Positions 9,239 to 16,485 of a stretch of DNA of 64,000 bases are shown one piece after another. Numbering within the stretch: the first letter of the stretch is position 1; each line of letters opens with the position of its first letter. A model generated the notes under the pieces. That model made no database searches. It was not told the origin of the DNA and was given only the letters and a program-made list of their open reading frames with translations. Origin of the DNA: Heteroscillospira sp050943935 (GTDB lineage Bacteria > Bacillota > Clostridia > Oscillospirales > Oscillospiraceae); contig JBMNQC010000004.1 of NCBI GenBank assembly GCA_050943935.1, positions 62,001-126,000 of the forward strand. The letters are read 5' to 3'. A program made the translations under genes and the position numbers.

Positions 9239-10521
9239 AAAAAGCCCTGTGTTTGTTCATGTCCCTCCTGCTCCTGCTTCCCGGCTGTGTATCCGGCGGC
9301 AGCGGGGACGCGCTCAGCGTATACCGTGTCATCTCCCCGGAATACCAGACCGCAGGACAGCTTCTCTGCTCCGAGCAGGTGTTTGCGGAGGAAAATGAAA
9401 GGCCGCTGGATACGCTGCTGCGCGCTCTGGCCAGCAGCGGCAACGATGAGCGGGCATATAATCCCCTGGCGGGCATAGCCATAAAAAGCTGCGTCGTAAG
9501 GGACGGACTGGCCAGCCTTGTGCTGGACGAGGCCTATCTGGAGCTGTCCGGCATGGACAAGACCCTGTGCGACGCCTGCTGTGTGCTCACCCTGTGCGCT
9601 CTGCCGGATATAGACCGGGTGTCCCTCACCGCAGGGGACAGGCCCGCAGGCGAGAGTCTGGCCGCCTCGGACATATATACCGACGTAACCGGAGACGAGA
9701 GCGGCAGACGCCAGGTATGCCTTTATTACGCCGACCCGGAATCAGACCGCTTTATCCCCGAATACCGGGAGCTCAGCGTGAGCACGGGCGAGCGGTCCGA
9801 GCGGTATGTGGTGGAGGAGCTGCTTTCGCCCCCTGCCGGTCTGCGTTCCCCTCTGCCCGAGGGTACCGAGCTGCTGGGCGTAACCCGCAAGGGCCGGGCA
9901 TGTACCATAAATCTCTCGAAAGAATTTTTGGAAAACCGTCCGGCCACCGCCTCCGGAGAAATCCTGGCCGTTTACGGTCTGGTCAATTCCCTGGCCACTC
10001 TGGGCAGCATCAGCTCCGTTCAAATAAGCGTGGAGGGAGAGCGCGTTGATAATTATGTAAACCTATCTCTCTCAAACTCCATTGCTCCGCTGGACTTTCT
10101 CCCCGTCCTCGGCTCGTCCGCCGGCGTCACCCAGGCTCAGTTGTATTTTGCCTCGAACGGCGCTCTTTTCGGCGCTCCCTGCCCTCTGGACGCGGCAGCA
10201 GCTCTGGAGCAGGCTCTGCTGAACAGTCTGATGCACGCATCGGATTTTGGATGCTATGAAAATCTTTTCTCAACGGACGATGCCCTTACCCACAGCTCCA
10301 CCAGATACGGAGTCTGCCATATAACCGTATCCCGCAGCTTTTTCGAGCGGCGCACACCCCAGCGCGCCTCCCTTGCTCTGGACGCGCTGGCGCTGAGTCT
10401 GCTGAGCCTGGAGGATGTGGCCTCCGTGCTGGTGACCTATCCTGACGGAAGCGTGCCCAGGCTCCCCGGCCGGGACCTCAGCCGCCCGCTCCTGCCCCAG
10501 GACACGGAAATCATTAAATAA
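9235..10521 (+). CDS. GerMN-domain lipoprotein
   Basis: The 428-residue protein begins with a lipoprotein signal peptide ending in the lipobox LPGC (Cys18), so it should be anchored to the outer face of the membrane. Two regions resemble the GerMN (sporulation/germination) fold: about 195-290, with RSPLPEGTELLGVTRKGRACTI (split here: RSPLPEGTELLG and GRACTINLSKEF), and about 320-420, with a similar end (YGVCHITVSRSFFE). The start is TTG 9235, with GAGGAGGAG upstream; this TTG overlaps the kinase stop (TTGA), which implies translational coupling. A kinase followed by a GerMN lipoprotein recalls MtrB-LpqB of Actinobacteria. Confidence 0.82.
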   Translation: MKKALCLFMSLLLLLPGCVSGGSGDALSVYRVISPEYQTAGQLLCSEQVFAEENERPLDTLLRALASSGNDERAYNPLAGIAIKSCVVRDGLASLVLDEAYLELSGMDKTLCDACCVLTLCALPDIDRVSLTAGDRPAGESLAASDIYTDVTGDESGRRQVCLYYADPESDRFIPEYRELSVSTGERSERYVVEELLSPPAGLRSPLPEGTELLGVTRKGRACTINLSKEFLENRPATASGEILAVYGLVNSLATLGSISSVQISVEGERVDNYVNLSLSNSIAPLDFLPVLGSSAGVTQAQLYFASNGALFGAPCPLDAAAALEQALLNSLMHASDFGCYENLFSTDDALTHSSTRYGVCHITVSRSFFERRTPQRASLALDALALSLLSLEDVASVLVTYPDGSVPRLPGRDLSRPLLPQDTEIIK

Positions 10522-10535
10522 CATAAGAGGTATAC

Positions 10536-11036
10536 ATGAAGCTTCCCATTCCAACCCTGATAAAACACGATATCTATGAGCTGCGCCCTGAGGAGCTGAA
10601 GGCTCTGGGCGTGCGCTTTCTTATGATGGATCTGGACAACACTCTGTCGCCCTATCACATTCATGAGGCCGACGATAAGCTGAAGGCCTGGACGGAAAAA
10701 TTCCGCGCCTCCGGGCTGGAGCTGTTCATACTATCCAACAACCACGGTCAGCGTCCGGCCCGCTTCGCCGAGCAGCTTTGTATTGATTATGTAAACCGTG
10801 CTCACAAGCCTGGCACAGAGACAGCTCTGCGCGTAATGGCCGAAAAGGGCTTTACCCCCGGCGAGACCGCCATACTGGGCGACCAGATATACACCGATAT
10901 TCTCTGCGGCGCCAGGGCGGGCTTCACATCCGTCTGCGTGCGCCCCATATGCATTTCACGAAATCCGCTGCTGGCCATACGCTATTTCTTTGAAATGCCC
11001 TTCCGGCTGGCCTATAAGAAAGGAGAGCGCGTATGA
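10536..11036 (+). CDS. YqeG family HAD IIIA-type phosphatase
   Basis: The 166-residue protein has the HAD nucleophile motif DLDNTLSPY (about 32-40), motif II in ILSNN (about 66-70), and the acidic motif GDQIYTDI (about 111-118). It matches YqeG, a small cytoplasmic HAD phosphatase of Firmicutes that in Bacillus lies beside the GTPase gene yqeH; that partner is absent here. It sits 14 bases after the GerMN gene and its stop overlaps the start of the peptidase gene (ATGA). The substrate is unknown. Confidence 0.85.
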   Translation: MKLPIPTLIKHDIYELRPEELKALGVRFLMMDLDNTLSPYHIHEADDKLKAWTEKFRASGLELFILSNNHGQRPARFAEQLCIDYVNRAHKPGTETALRVMAEKGFTPGETAILGDQIYTDILCGARAGFTSVCVRPICISRNPLLAIRYFFEMPFRLAYKKGERV

Positions 11037-12100
11037 ACCGCGTTGAAAAGCTGCAAAAACTGCTGAACGAAAACGGGCTTGACGCAATGCTGCTGGTAAA
11101 TCCCAAAAACCGCCGCTGGTGCACAGGGCTCAATTCATCAGACGGAACGGTGCTGGTCACCCGGCATGAGCTGTTCTGCTTTGCAGATTCCCGCTATATA
11201 GAAATAGCCCGGGAGACCGTGAAAAACGCCACGGTGGGGCTGACAAGTCTGGATATGCCCCTCAAAGCATGGCTCACCCAGGCCATCTCCGACTGCGGTG
11301 TCCGCCGCCTGGGCTTTGAGGAGGACTATCTCTCCTACGCCGCCCACAGGCGCTTTGCTGATATGCTGGACGCGGAGCTGCTGCCCGCGGGTAAAATCAT
11401 GACTGAGCTGCGCGCCGCCAAGGATGAGGAGGAAAAGCAGGCCATAGTAAGGGCTCAGGCCATAACCGACGCGGTGTTCATGGAGATTCTGGACTTCATC
11501 CGCCCCGGCGTGAGCGAAAACGATATTGCCGCGGAGATAAGCTACCGCCAGCTGAAAAAGGGCGCGGAGGGCAACTCCTTCGACCCCATCGTGGTGGCAG
11601 GAAAAAAATCCAGTATGCCCCACGGTGAACCGGGCAACAATAAAATCGCCCCCGGCGACTTCATCACCATGGACTTCGGCTGTCTGGTGGACGGCTACTG
11701 CTCGGATATGACCCGTACTGTGGCCGTGGACAGCGCCACCGACGAGATGCGCCATATATACGATATAGTGCTGCAGGCCCAGGCCGCGGGTATAGCCGCC
11801 GCCCGCGCCGGGATAACCGGACGCGAGATAGACAAAGCCGGACGCAGCATTATAGAGCAGGCCGGTTACGGCGAATATTTCGGTCACAGCTTCGGCCACA
11901 GTCTGGGTCTGGATATACACGAAAGCCCCTCCGCCTCTCCCACGGAAACGCGGGTAATGCCCGCCGGCGCCGTCATCTCCGCCGAGCCGGGCATTTATAT
12001 CCCCGGCAAATTCGGCGTGCGCATCGAGGATATACTGTATCTGGATGAAAACGGCTGTACGGATTTGACAAAGTCGCCGAAAAATCTCATTATCCTGTGA
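11033..12100 (+). CDS. M24-family Xaa-Pro aminopeptidase
   Basis: The 355-residue protein has the creatinase N-terminal domain (about 1-130) and the pita-bread M24 metallopeptidase fold. The five metal ligands can be placed: Asp in MDFGCLVDG, Asp in CSDMTRT, His in GHSLGLDIHE, Glu in SAEPGIY and Glu in GVRIEDI. It removes N-terminal residues ahead of proline. It is shorter than E. coli PepP and typical of the Firmicute cytoplasmic enzyme that often lies just upstream of efp, as here. The start codon overlaps the preceding stop. Confidence 0.92.
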   Translation: MNRVEKLQKLLNENGLDAMLLVNPKNRRWCTGLNSSDGTVLVTRHELFCFADSRYIEIARETVKNATVGLTSLDMPLKAWLTQAISDCGVRRLGFEEDYLSYAAHRRFADMLDAELLPAGKIMTELRAAKDEEEKQAIVRAQAITDAVFMEILDFIRPGVSENDIAAEISYRQLKKGAEGNSFDPIVVAGKKSSMPHGEPGNNKIAPGDFITMDFGCLVDGYCSDMTRTVAVDSATDEMRHIYDIVLQAQAAGIAAARAGITGREIDKAGRSIIEQAGYGEYFGHSFGHSLGLDIHESPSASPTETRVMPAGAVISAEPGIYIPGKFGVRIEDILYLDENGCTDLTKSPKNLIIL

Positions 12101-12107
12101 TTTTCTC

Positions 12108-12136
12108 TTGCCAAAAAGCGGCGCTTAGTGTAAAAT
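12108..12136 (+). promoter_or_regulatory. Candidate sigma-A promoter of efp
   Basis: TTGCCA (12108-12113) and TAAAAT (12131-12136) are separated by 17 bases, in the gap between the peptidase gene and efp. Confidence 0.5.
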
Positions 12137-12198
12137 AGTACAGCATTATTATGGCTAAATCTGTTTAGTACATTTTTTCATACAGGAGGATTTACTTT

Positions 12199-12759
12199 AT
12201 GACCGCAGGTGATTTCAGAAAGGGCACCACCTTTGAAATGGACGGCCAGGTCATGGTCGTTGTTGATTTCCAGCATGTTAAGCCCGGCAAGGGCGCTGCC
12301 TTTGTCCGCACCAAGATGAAGAACGTCATGACCGGCGCTGTGACCGAGACCTCTTTCAACCCCACCGCAAAGTTCGATGAGGCTACTGTTGAGCGCAAGA
12401 CCATGGAGTACAGCTACAGCGACGGCGACCTCTACTATTTCATGGACATGGAGACCTACGAGCTGGTTCCCATCAACAAGAGCGTTCTCACCGACGGATT
12501 CCGTTTCGTTCTGGAGAACATGCCCTGCACCGTTATGTCCTACAAGGACAAGCCCTTCTCCGTTGAGCCCCCCAACTTTGTTGAGCTGACCATTACCGAG
12601 ACCGACCCCGGCTTCGCAGGCAATACCGCCACCAACGCCACCAAGCCCGCCACCGTTGAGACCGGCGCCGAGATCAAGGTTCCCCTCTTCATCGAGCCCG
12701 GCGAGCGTGTCCGCGTCGATACCCGCACCGGCGAGTATCTGGAGCGCGCAAAGGGTTAA
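12199..12759 (+). CDS. efp: Translation elongation factor P
   Basis: This 186-residue protein is the expected length for EF-P and has all three domains: an N-terminal KOW-like domain with the KPGKGAAFVRTK loop carrying the conserved modifiable Lys region, and two OB folds ending in GEYLERAKG. EF-P binds between the P and E sites and rescues ribosomes stalled at polyproline. ATG 12199 follows AGGAGG. The last 39 bases of the gene, including the stop, are the start of a 166-bp unit that is repeated downstream. Confidence 0.96.
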   Translation: MTAGDFRKGTTFEMDGQVMVVVDFQHVKPGKGAAFVRTKMKNVMTGAVTETSFNPTAKFDEATVERKTMEYSYSDGDLYYFMDMETYELVPINKSVLTDGFRFVLENMPCTVMSYKDKPFSVEPPNFVELTITETDPGFAGNTATNATKPATVETGAEIKVPLFIEPGERVRVDTRTGEYLERAKG

Positions 12760-13094
12760 ATCCCGAAACGGCTTTTTTGCGTCATAGCGCTGCAAACTGC
12801 GGGTATCGACCCCGCAGGGCGAGCTCCGCCCGCCCGAGGATTTAAATTCCCCCGGGCGCCCATTCAAACCGTGGTTTGAATGGGCTACCCGCACCGGCGA
12901 GTATCTGGAGCGCGCAAAGGGTTAAATCCCGAAACGGCTTTTTTGCATCATAGCGCTGCAAACTGCGGGTATCGACCCCGCAGGGCGAGCTCCGCCCGCC
13001 CGAGGATTTAAATTCCCCCGGGCGCCCATTCAAACCGTGGTTTGAATGGGCTACCCGCACCGGCGAGTATCTGGAGCGTGCAAAGGGTTAAATC
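12721..13094 (+). repeat. 166-bp tandem duplication that includes the efp 3' end
   Basis: Units start at 12721, 12887 and 13053, exactly 166 bases apart. The first two are complete and almost identical; the third stops after 42 bases. Each begins with the last 39 bases of efp, including its stop codon, so loss or gain of units leaves EF-P unchanged. The non-coding part holds nested inverted repeats: a ctgcggg/cccgcag stem, a gggcg/cgccc stem, and a perfect 12-bp palindromic stem at 12859-12884 and again at 13025-13050. There is no T run after the hairpins. Differences between copies are few (for example g/a at 12781 against 12947), so the duplication is recent. Confidence 0.95.
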
Positions 13095-13147
13095 AACCCA
13101 CTTGTAACACAGTAACTGTAATCAATACCGCAAAGGAGGTCTGCAAA

Positions 13148-13624
13148 ATGAACATTTCCGAAAAGGTCGCATATCTGAGAGGTCTGGCCAAGGGTCTGGA
13201 TGTTTCCGACTCCAAGGAGGGCCAGCTTATCGAGGTCATAACGGACATTCTGGAGGACATTGCCGCAAATCTCGCAGAGATTGAGGACAACGCTCTCGAC
13301 CTGGGCGAAGAGATTGATGTGCTCAGCGATGATCTGGAGTCCGTTGAGAATCTCATCTATGACGACGAAGATGATGACGATGATGACGACGATGACGAGT
13401 GCTGCTGCGGCGGCGACTGCTGCTGCGATGAGGACGAAGAGTATCCTCTCTTTTTTGAGGTTACCTGCCCCTCCTGCGAGAACACCATCACCATCGACGA
13501 GGATGTTCTCAACCTTGGCACCATACAGTGCCCCAACTGCGGCGAAATGCTTGAGTTCGACCTGGACAGCATAGAGGAAGAGGACGAAGAGTCCGAGAGT
13601 GACAGCTCCGGCGACGAAGAATAA
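13148..13624 (+). CDS. CD1247-like acidic zinc-ribbon protein
   Basis: The 158-residue, very acidic protein begins with a helical coiled-coil-like domain (about 1-72), followed by a run of aspartates, a cysteine cluster ECCCGGDCCC (about 84-93), and a C-terminal zinc ribbon with CPSC (about 109-112) and CPNC (about 133-136) knuckles. The layout matches Clostridia proteins annotated by their CD1247 N-terminal domain, whose function is unknown. AAAGGAGG lies eight bases before ATG 13148; the in-frame start at 13046 lies inside the repeat and is rejected. The extra six-Cys cluster inside the Asp run could bind additional metal. Confidence 0.8.
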   Translation: MNISEKVAYLRGLAKGLDVSDSKEGQLIEVITDILEDIAANLAEIEDNALDLGEEIDVLSDDLESVENLIYDDEDDDDDDDDDECCCGGDCCCDEDEEYPLFFEVTCPSCENTITIDEDVLNLGTIQCPNCGEMLEFDLDSIEEEDEESESDSSGDEE

Positions 13625-13642
13625 ACCTGTAAAACAGTAGTG

Positions 13643-13680
13643 AAGAGCTGTTGGGCCCATTTAGACTCAGCAGCTCTTTT
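13643..13680 (+). terminator. Terminator after the CD1247-like gene
   Basis: AGAGCTGTTG pairs with CAGCAGCTCT (one wobble) and is followed by TTTT. Confidence 0.75.
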
Positions 13681-13715
13681 ACGCGCGAATATTTAAGAGG
13701 AGGTAAACACCCACC

Positions 13716-14546
13716 ATGTCTCTGACTCCGGAACGCGCAGCAGAGCTCAATGAGCTTTGCCGCCAGGAACGCATTGATGTGCTCAAGGCCATCCACAATA
13801 TTCAGTCCGGCCACCCCGGCGGTTCCTTCTCCGTTATGGAGATACTCACCGTGCTCTATCAGGAGCGCATGAATGTCACCGCAGACACCTGCGACAGTCC
13901 CGACCGTGACCGTCTGGTGCTCTGCAAGGGCCACGCCGCCCCCGCCCTGTATTCCAACCTCATCCTGAAAGGCATCCTGCCCAAGGGCAGCCTCTCCACG
14001 CTTCGCCAGGCCGGCAGTCCCCTGCGCGGCCATCCCTGCAACCACACCCCCGGCATAGATATGTCCTCCGGCCCTCTGGGCATGGGACTTTCCGCCGCTC
14101 AGGGCATTGCCATGGGCATGCGTCTGGACGGCGTCAAGGCCCGCGTCTACGCCATTCTGGGCGACGGCGAGCTGAACGAGGGTACCGTATGGGAGGCTGC
14201 TCAGTCCGCCCCCAAGTTCCGTCTGTCCAACCTCACCGCCGTAGTTGACCACAATCTGGTCCAGCTTGACGGCACCACCGACGAGGTAATGCCCCTCTAC
14301 AACGTAGGCGACAAGTTCCGCGCCTTCGGCTGGAACGTAGTCGAGTGCGACGGCCATGATGTGAGCGCTCTTAGCGACGCCTTTGACGCCGCGGAGGCCT
14401 ATACCGACGGCCCCACCATGATAGTGGCTCACACCGTAAAGGGCAAGGGCGTCTCCTTCATGGAGGGCAACTGCGCATGGCACGGCAAGGCCCCCAACGA
14501 CGAGGAGCTGGCTCTGGCCCTGAAAGAACTGGGAGGTGCTGAATAA
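13716..14546 (+). CDS. Transketolase, N-terminal (thiamine-diphosphate) subunit
   Basis: The 276-residue protein is the N-terminal half of a split transketolase. It holds the thiamine-diphosphate motif GDGELNEGTVWEAA (about 149-162) with the matching Asn (HNLVQLDG), and GHP and substrate-phosphate residues near the N-terminus (SGHPGGSFS). Together with the next gene it moves two-carbon units between sugar phosphates. The start ATG follows AGAGGAGGT. Split transketolases of this type are common in Clostridia and archaea. It overlaps the C-terminal subunit by one base (TAATG). Confidence 0.93.
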   Translation: MSLTPERAAELNELCRQERIDVLKAIHNIQSGHPGGSFSVMEILTVLYQERMNVTADTCDSPDRDRLVLCKGHAAPALYSNLILKGILPKGSLSTLRQAGSPLRGHPCNHTPGIDMSSGPLGMGLSAAQGIAMGMRLDGVKARVYAILGDGELNEGTVWEAAQSAPKFRLSNLTAVVDHNLVQLDGTTDEVMPLYNVGDKFRAFGWNVVECDGHDVSALSDAFDAAEAYTDGPTMIVAHTVKGKGVSFMEGNCAWHGKAPNDEELALALKELGGAE

Positions 14547-15484
14547 TGGCTAAATCCATACGCGAATATTACGGTCAGGCTCTGGCCGACCTGGGCGCAA
14601 AGAACGATAAGGTGGTCGTTCTGGACGCCGACGTCTCCAACTCCACCCGCAGCTGCGTGTTCGGCGCCGCCTATCCCGAGCGCTTCTTCAACATGGGCAT
14701 CTCCGAGGCCAACATGGTCGCCACCGCCGCTGGCCTCGCCTCCACCGGAAAGATCCCCTTTATAAACGCCTTTGCGGTGTTTCTCACCTCTCTGTGCTAT
14801 CTCTCCACCCGCGACCAGATATGCTACGGCGACCTGGACGTCAAGCTGGTGGGCGCAAACTGCGGCATCTCCTCCGCTTTCGACGGCTCCAGCCATCACT
14901 CTCTGGAGGATATCTCCCTCATGCGCGGCCTGCCCAAGATGAACGTTATCGTTCCCTGCGACCCCGCATCCGTAAGCTGGGCTGTGAACTGCGCAGCCGA
15001 GACTCCCGGCCCCGCCTACATCCGTCTGAGCCGCGACGTTTACCCCGATGTCTATGACAACTGCGACCACCTGGCTCTGGGCAAGGGCATGGTGCTCCGC
15101 GAGGGCAGCGACGCCACCGTGTTCGCCTGCGGCATCATGGTGCACAAGGCTCTGGCAGCCGCCGAGCTGCTGGCCAAGGAGGGCGTGTCTCTCCGCGTTG
15201 TGGATATGTACTCCATCAAGCCCATTGACCGTGAGCTTATCCTCAAGTGCGCCCGGGAGACCGGCGCCATCATAACCGCTGAGGAGCACAGCGTCATCGG
15301 CGGTCTGGGCTCCGCTGTGGCCGAGGTTCTGGCCTACGAGGGCGCTGGCGTGCCCGTGGAGTTCGTCGGAACCCAGGACACCCTCACCGCCACCGGTCCC
15401 TACGATGTGCTGATGAAGCGCTTCGGTCTGGACGAGGAGGCTCTCGCCGCCGCCGTAAAGCGCGCCGTGCTGAGAAAGAAATAA
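14546..15484 (+). CDS. Transketolase, C-terminal subunit
   Basis: The 312-residue protein contains the pyrimidine-binding domain (about 5-165), with the catalytic Glu segment FNMGISEANMVATAAGLA (about 47-64), and the transketolase C-terminal domain (about 185-305). It forms the active enzyme with the N-terminal subunit encoded just upstream, in the non-oxidative pentose phosphate route. The start codon shares one base with the preceding stop, so the two chains should be made in equal amounts. Confidence 0.93.
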   Translation: MAKSIREYYGQALADLGAKNDKVVVLDADVSNSTRSCVFGAAYPERFFNMGISEANMVATAAGLASTGKIPFINAFAVFLTSLCYLSTRDQICYGDLDVKLVGANCGISSAFDGSSHHSLEDISLMRGLPKMNVIVPCDPASVSWAVNCAAETPGPAYIRLSRDVYPDVYDNCDHLALGKGMVLREGSDATVFACGIMVHKALAAAELLAKEGVSLRVVDMYSIKPIDRELILKCARETGAIITAEEHSVIGGLGSAVAEVLAYEGAGVPVEFVGTQDTLTATGPYDVLMKRFGLDEEALAAAVKRAVLRKK

Positions 15485-15542
15485 GCGCCCCTTTAAGCGT
15501 AACATCCCCGCTGCAGTTTGTGCGGGTATCCGTAAAACAGTT

Positions 15543-15579
15543 AATCCGACCTATGGCTTGATCATAGGTCGGATTTTTA
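15543..15579 (+). terminator. Terminator of the transketolase operon
   Basis: A 13-bp perfect stem (15543-15555 with 15563-15575) is followed by TTT. Confidence 0.8.
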
Positions 15580-15598
15580 TCACAGGTTTCGATTTCGG

Positions 15599-15627
15599 AA
15601 AGGCTCCCTTGTGTAAAGGGAGCCTTT
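15599..15627. repeat. Dispersed hairpin repeat (ggctccctt type)
   Basis: A 12-bp perfect stem with loop GTGTA. The same core, gctccctt-aagggagc, recurs in the repeat blocks near 33.1 kb and 38.85 kb, so this is a minimal copy of a dispersed family rather than a gene-specific terminator. Confidence 0.7.
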
Positions 15628-15707
15628 GGTGCGGCGCAATCGCACACCGCATGATACGCCGAAAGTGTATAGAAGTGCGCCCTTAAATCAAGCCGCTAAA
15701 CTGGGAT

Positions 15708-15875
15708 TTACTGTTTAGGCTCTTTCCGGAAAACCATAGCTAATCCAACAATCCCGATAATTGTAAATATCGCTGAAAAGCTGAAATCTAAATCAAAGAA
15801 AGGCTCGTTTCCCATCACTAAGGTTAAAAGAATACTAAACAATAGCACAGCAATTCCTTGTAGTTGTCTTTTCAT
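15708..15875 (-). CDS. Small two-helix membrane protein
   Basis: The 55-residue protein has two hydrophobic helices (about 5-22 and 31-48) around a short DLDFSF loop, and ends in RKEPKQ. It is not recognised. AAGGAGG lies eight bases before ATG 15875. Its bases are clearly more AT-rich than those of its neighbours, which suggests it was acquired. It lies alone between the transketolase operon and the DtxR-family gene. Confidence 0.55.
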   Translation of the reverse strand: MKRQLQGIAVLLFSILLTLVMGNEPFFDLDFSFSAIFTIIGIVGLAMVFRKEPKQ

Positions 15876-15951
15876 AAATAAAACCTCCTTGCCAACTTCC
15901 GATTTACAGCTCTGTATGCATCTTATCATAAGAACCCTGTAAATACAACAA

Positions 15952-15981
15952 TCGGCACAGCGAGATCACTTGCTGTGCCGA
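15952..15981. terminator. Hairpin, possible terminator or operator
   Basis: A 10-bp perfect stem (15952-15961 with 15972-15981). TTTTT follows nine bases later on the plus strand, so termination is only possible. It lies upstream of the DtxR-family gene. Confidence 0.4.
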
Positions 15982-16094
15982 ATAACTGTTTTTCGCACAC
16001 CGCACATTTACGCGGCGGGGCCGTTTTTCTTCCTTGCCAATGCAAAACGGCTATGATAGTATATAATGTAAGAATCCTCTCAAAGGAGTCCATT

Positions 16095-16460
16095 ATGAAG
16101 ATCTACGAATCCGGTGAAAACTATCTTGAAACCATATACATACTTCGCAAGCGGCTGGGCGAGGTCCGCGCCGTGGATATCTGCGCGGAGCTGGGCTACT
16201 CAAAGCCCACGGTAAGCGTTACGCTGAAAAAATTCCGTTCGGAGAACTATGTCACCGTGGACAAAAACGGCCACATTGAGCTGACCGATAAGGGTCTGGA
16301 GATAGCCGAACGTATGTATGAGCGTCACAACGACCTGGCTGAGATGCTCATGGCCATGGGCGTGGATAAGGAAACCGCATATGAGGACGCCTGCCGCATA
16401 GAGCACCATATAAGCGACAAGAGCTTCCGCTGTATGCAGGCATATTTCCGGAAACGCTGA
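16095..16460 (+). CDS. DtxR/MntR-family metal-dependent repressor
   Basis: The 121-residue protein has an N-terminal winged helix (VRAVDICAELGYSKPTVSVTLKKF, about 23-46; written here as one segment of the HTH) and a metal-binding dimerisation domain. Likely ligands are Glu12 in ENYLET, His in ERHND, and Cys-Glu-His in CRIEHH (about 99-104). The CxxEH pattern is like DtxR (iron), while the short length without an SH3 domain is like MntR (manganese); position 8 of MntR is Asn here. No metal transporter gene is adjacent. The next gene begins 25 bases downstream and may be co-transcribed. Confidence 0.87.
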   Translation: MKIYESGENYLETIYILRKRLGEVRAVDICAELGYSKPTVSVTLKKFRSENYVTVDKNGHIELTDKGLEIAERMYERHNDLAEMLMAMGVDKETAYEDACRIEHHISDKSFRCMQAYFRKR

Positions 16461-16485
16461 ATTTTGTGGCACGGAGGCTGAATCC

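Noticed and set aside
12721..13094. CRISPR-like array
   Set aside because: Only two full units of 166 bp, each including coding sequence, and no spacers or cas genes. It is a tandem duplication.
13365..13400. Low-complexity gatgacgat DNA repeat
   Set aside because: It encodes the Asp run of the CD1247-like protein in frame, so it is coding sequence.
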